Shown in pieces: positions 37,259-39,669 of a DNA stretch of 39,669 nucleotides (positions are counted from its first letter, which is position 1; every line of letters begins with the position of its first letter). The notes beneath the pieces were generated by a model that saw only the letters and a program-made list of their open reading frames with translations, ran no database searches and was not told the origin of the DNA. The stretch is from NCBI GenBank assembly GCA_016717705.1, contig JADKFD010000044.1:1-39669 (forward strand), in the 5' to 3' direction. This DNA is from Rhodanobacteraceae bacterium (lineage in GTDB: Bacteria; Pseudomonadota; Gammaproteobacteria; Xanthomonadales; SZUA-5). A program made the position numbers and the translations under genes.

Positions 37259-38962
37259 TCAAGCCCCCGGAATCCGGTGCACCGAGGTCACCGGATCGCG
37301 CAGTTCGCGGCGCAGGATCTTGCCGACGTTGGTCTTGGGCAGTTCGATGCGGAACTCGATGATCTTGGGCTGCTTGTAGCCGGTCAGCTGCGCGCGGCAG
37401 TGCGCCTTGACGTCGTCGATGGTCAGGTTCGGGTCCTTCTTGACGATCACCAGCTTGACCGCTTCGCCTGACTTGTCGTCGGGTATGCCCACGGCTGCGA
37501 CCTCGAGCACGCCCGGAAGGGTGGCGACGACGTCCTCGATCTCGTTCGGATAGACGTTGAATCCGGACACCAGGATCATGTCCTTCTTGCGATCGACGAT
37601 GTAGAAATAGCCGCGTTCATCCATCTTGCCGATGTCGCCGGTGCGCAGCCAGCCGTCCGGGGTGATGGTCTTGGCGGTCTCTTCCGGGCGCTGCCAGTAG
37701 CCCTTCATCACCTGCGGACCACGGATGCAGATCTCGCCGACTTCGCCCTGGGCCAGCAGCTTGCCGTCGTCGTCCTGGATCGACAGTTCCGTGCTCGGCG
37801 CCGGTACGCCGATCGAGCCGGTGTATTCCTTGCTGTCGGGTCGATTGACGGTGGCGACCGGGGAACTTTCGGTCATCCCGTAGCCCTCGAACAGCGCGCA
37901 CTTGGTCACCTGCTGCCACTTCTCCGCGACCGCCCGCTGCACTGCCATGCCGCCGCCCATCGACAGCTTCAGCGTGCTGAAATCGAGCTGGTCGAAGCCC
38001 GGCGTGTTGAGCAGACCGTTGAACAGGGTGTTGACGCCGGTGACGATGGTGAAGCGGTACTTGCCGAGCTCCTTGACGAAGCCAGCCATGTCGCGCGGAT
38101 TGGTGATCAGCACATTCATGCCGCCGACGTTCATGAACACCAGGCAGTTACAGGTGAGCGCAAAGATGTGATAGAGCGGCAGCGCAGTGATGATGATCTC
38201 TTCGCCTTCCTTCACCGTCGGCCCGAACCAGTGTTTCACCTGCAGCATGTTTGCGATCATGTTGCGATGGGTCAGCATGGCGCCCTTGGAGACGCCGGTG
38301 GTGCCGCCGGTGTACTGCAGAAAGGCCAGATCATCCGGTCCGATGTCGGTGGCCGGCAGCGATTGTCCGGCGCCTTTGCTCAGGGCGTCGTTGAATTTGA
38401 TGGCGTTCGGCAGATTGAACGCCGGGACCGCCTTCTTGCGGTACTTGACGACGAAATTGACGATCAGCGATTTCGGAAAACCGAGCATGTCACCCACCGC
38501 GCTGGTGATCACGTGTTTGACGCTGGTGTCCTTGATCACCTCTTCGAGCGTGGTCGCGAAGTTCTCGAGGACGAGAATGGCGGCCGCGCCGGAATCGTTG
38601 AGCTGGTGCTTGAGCTCGCGCGCGGTGTACATCGGGTTGGTGTTCACCACCGTCAGGCCCGCGCGCAGGATGCCGAGCAGCGCTACCGGATACTGCAGAA
38701 CGTTGGGCAGCATGATGGCGACGCGATCGCCTTTGTTCAGGCCCAGGTGGTTGCGCAGGAAGCAGGCGAACCTCAAGCTGGCCTGATCGAGATCGCCATA
38801 ACTCATCACCTTGTCCATGTTGACGAAGGCGGGGCGTTGACGAAAGCGATCGAAAGCCACTTTCATCACGTCGGCGACCGAGCGGAATTCGTTGGTGTCG
38901 ATGGTTGCCGGCGTACCTTTGGGATACTGTGCAAACCACGGTTGCGCCGATGCAGTGCTCAT
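37259..38962 (-). CDS. fadD: Long-chain fatty-acid-CoA ligase
   Basis: A 567-residue AMP-forming acyl-CoA synthetase that activates fatty acids for beta-oxidation. The phosphate-binding signature is LQYTGGTTGVSKGAMLTHRN and the adenylate motif is GYGMTESSP. The hinge and catalytic region is GWLRTGDIGKMDERGYFYIVDRKKDMILVSGFNVYPNEIED, with the C-terminal Lys in PKTNVGKILRREL. The length matches E. coli FadD (561). GAGGAGTGGAAG lies directly before the ATG at 38962, a strong ribosome-binding site that rejects a longer frame starting at 39298. It is divergent from the lipoprotein gene at 39054. No fadR-type operator was recognised in the 91-bp gap. Confidence 0.93.
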   Translation of the reverse strand: MSTASAQPWFAQYPKGTPATIDTNEFRSVADVMKVAFDRFRQRPAFVNMDKVMSYGDLDQASLRFACFLRNHLGLNKGDRVAIMLPNVLQYPVALLGILRAGLTVVNTNPMYTARELKHQLNDSGAAAILVLENFATTLEEVIKDTSVKHVITSAVGDMLGFPKSLIVNFVVKYRKKAVPAFNLPNAIKFNDALSKGAGQSLPATDIGPDDLAFLQYTGGTTGVSKGAMLTHRNMIANMLQVKHWFGPTVKEGEEIIITALPLYHIFALTCNCLVFMNVGGMNVLITNPRDMAGFVKELGKYRFTIVTGVNTLFNGLLNTPGFDQLDFSTLKLSMGGGMAVQRAVAEKWQQVTKCALFEGYGMTESSPVATVNRPDSKEYTGSIGVPAPSTELSIQDDDGKLLAQGEVGEICIRGPQVMKGYWQRPEETAKTITPDGWLRTGDIGKMDERGYFYIVDRKKDMILVSGFNVYPNEIEDVVATLPGVLEVAAVGIPDDKSGEAVKLVIVKKDPNLTIDDVKAHCRAQLTGYKQPKIIEFRIELPKTNVGKILRRELRDPVTSVHRIPGA

Positions 38963-39053
38963 CTTCCACTCCTCAGATGCTCGCGTGCGTAATGCCGGAC
39001 AGCTATGGCGCCGGCAGATTCCGTCGAAAATAACCGCAATGCCGGGGGTTGTC

Positions 39054-39515
39054 ATGCAAGGACTTGGGAATTTGCCGATTCGCCGATGGCTGCGCGCCGC
39101 AGCCTGCTTGCTCGGGCTCGCGATACTGGCCGCTTGTTCGCACGATCCCAGCGAACAGGCGCTGCGCGATACCTTGGACAGTCTCGAAATTGCGGGCGAA
39201 ACCCGCGATGTCGGCGATTTCATGGAGCGGGTGGCCGACGATTTCGTCGGCAACAGCAGCGAATTCGATCGCCGCGGGCTGGAACAACTGTTGCGCATGG
39301 TGGCGCTGCAGCATCAGTCGATCAGCGTCGTGCGCAGCGGGCTGGAGATCGAAATGCACGGCGAACGCGCGCTGGTGCGGATGAAAATCCTGGTGACTGG
39401 CGGAACAGGCGGGCTGATCCCGGATCAGGGCCAGCTGTTCGATACGGAAAGCGCCTGGCGTTTTGTCGACGGGCAGTGGCAGTTGGGCAACGCCACGTGG
39501 AAGCCGGCGGGGTAG
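39054..39515 (+). CDS. Small lipoprotein, possibly NTF2-like fold
   Basis: A 153-residue protein. Lipoprotein signal with lipobox LAILAACS, then about 120 residues with alternating helix and strand: a helix (EQALRDTLDSLEIAGETRDVGDFMERVADDFVG), then strands (SISVVRSGLEIEMHGERALVRMKILVTGG and ESAWRFVDGQWQLGNATWKPAG). The order and the final WRFVDGQWQLGNATW resemble NTF2/SnoaL-like domains, which are small pockets or scaffolds with many functions. No function is assigned. ATG 39054 begins the signal most naturally; ATG 39039 is possible. It is divergent from fadD. Confidence 0.65.
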   Translation: MQGLGNLPIRRWLRAAACLLGLAILAACSHDPSEQALRDTLDSLEIAGETRDVGDFMERVADDFVGNSSEFDRRGLEQLLRMVALQHQSISVVRSGLEIEMHGERALVRMKILVTGGTGGLIPDQGQLFDTESAWRFVDGQWQLGNATWKPAG

Positions 39516-39525
39516 GGCAGAAGCT

Positions 39526-39669
39526 GTGAGTAGTGAATGGTCAGTAGTGAGTAGCAGCCGGCAAGAACGAAGCGGTGGGTACGGCCGTTGCAGGAGCGAC
39601 GCGCGCGTCGCGACCGGCGTGTATTCACGAACGAAGCGGTGGGGACGGTCGTTGTAGGAGCGACGTGCA
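39526..39669. repeat. GTGAGTAG repeats and duplicated REP-like unit at window end
   Basis: GTGAGTAGTGAATGG...GTAGTGAGTAG at 39526-39554 is followed by two 37-bp direct copies, 39565-39601 and 39629-39665. Each copy begins GAACGAAGCGGTGGG and ends GGAGCGACG, and they differ at three positions. Between them GCGCGTCGCGACC forms the inverse half of the palindrome. These belong to the TAGGAGCGA/TCGCGA family seen near 3618. The window ends inside the array. Confidence 0.7.

Overview
The window is high-GC DNA with the gene content and order of a gammaproteobacterium. The best guess is the order Lysobacterales (Xanthomonadales). Supporting signs are the leuS-lptE pair, the ndk-rlmN-pilW-rodZ-yfgM-bamB-der block, a leucine dehydrogenase next to isovaleryl-CoA dehydrogenase, a FadN-type beta-oxidation protein with a thiolase, and many short GC-rich extragenic palindromes of the TAGGAGCGA...TCGCGA and GTAGCCCGGTGTACGCG kinds. 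I cannot name a genus.

Layout. 1-1437 is the right edge of an integrated element: a frameshifted tyrosine integrase, five copies of a 9-bp putative arm site, and a 3' tRNA-Thr(CGU) fragment that looks like the attachment scar. The tRNA-type terminator and the chromosome follow. 1661-3531 holds a DUF4124 protein and an MFS transporter. 3729-8752 is an RND efflux operon (membrane fusion lipoprotein, AcrB-type pump, TetR) with a palindromic operator overlapping its predicted promoter. 9088-10164 is a di-heme cytochrome c peroxidase flanked on both sides by repeat arrays. 10399-13617 is leuS-lptE. A palindrome and a run of 19 G follow where holA would often be expected. 13784-17861 carries an HD-GYP response regulator, ivd and leucine dehydrogenase. 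18141-19487 has an M48 peptidase lipoprotein divergent from a small membrane protein. 19632-23362 is the beta-oxidation pair. 23701-30461 is the housekeeping block from ndk to der. 30712-31890 is an N-terminal rhodanese-MoeB fusion. 31891-32454 is non-coding and contains a cluster of DnaA boxes between two convergent genes. 32455-33135 is a methyltransferase. 33365-37015 is a four-gene TRAP transporter operon including a TatT lipoprotein. 37259-39515 is fadD divergent from a small lipoprotein. The window ends in repeats.

How the genes fit together. Leucine dehydrogenase and isovaleryl-CoA dehydrogenase catalyse two steps of leucine breakdown. FadD, FadN-like and thiolase cover fatty acid activation and beta-oxidation. 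LptE, BamB, YfgM, RodZ and PilW serve envelope assembly, cell shape and type IV pili. The TRAP genes form one translationally coupled uptake operon.

Caution. Seven genes carry single-base frameshifts, and at least three (leuS, rlmN, bamB) are housekeeping genes expected to be intact. In the six that lie wholly inside the window, the total length is off by one base from a family-length protein. Together with the 19-G run, this suggests indel errors in the assembly rather than real gene decay. The most unusual signal is the DnaA-box cluster at 31960-32339. No clearly novel defence or biosynthetic system was seen.
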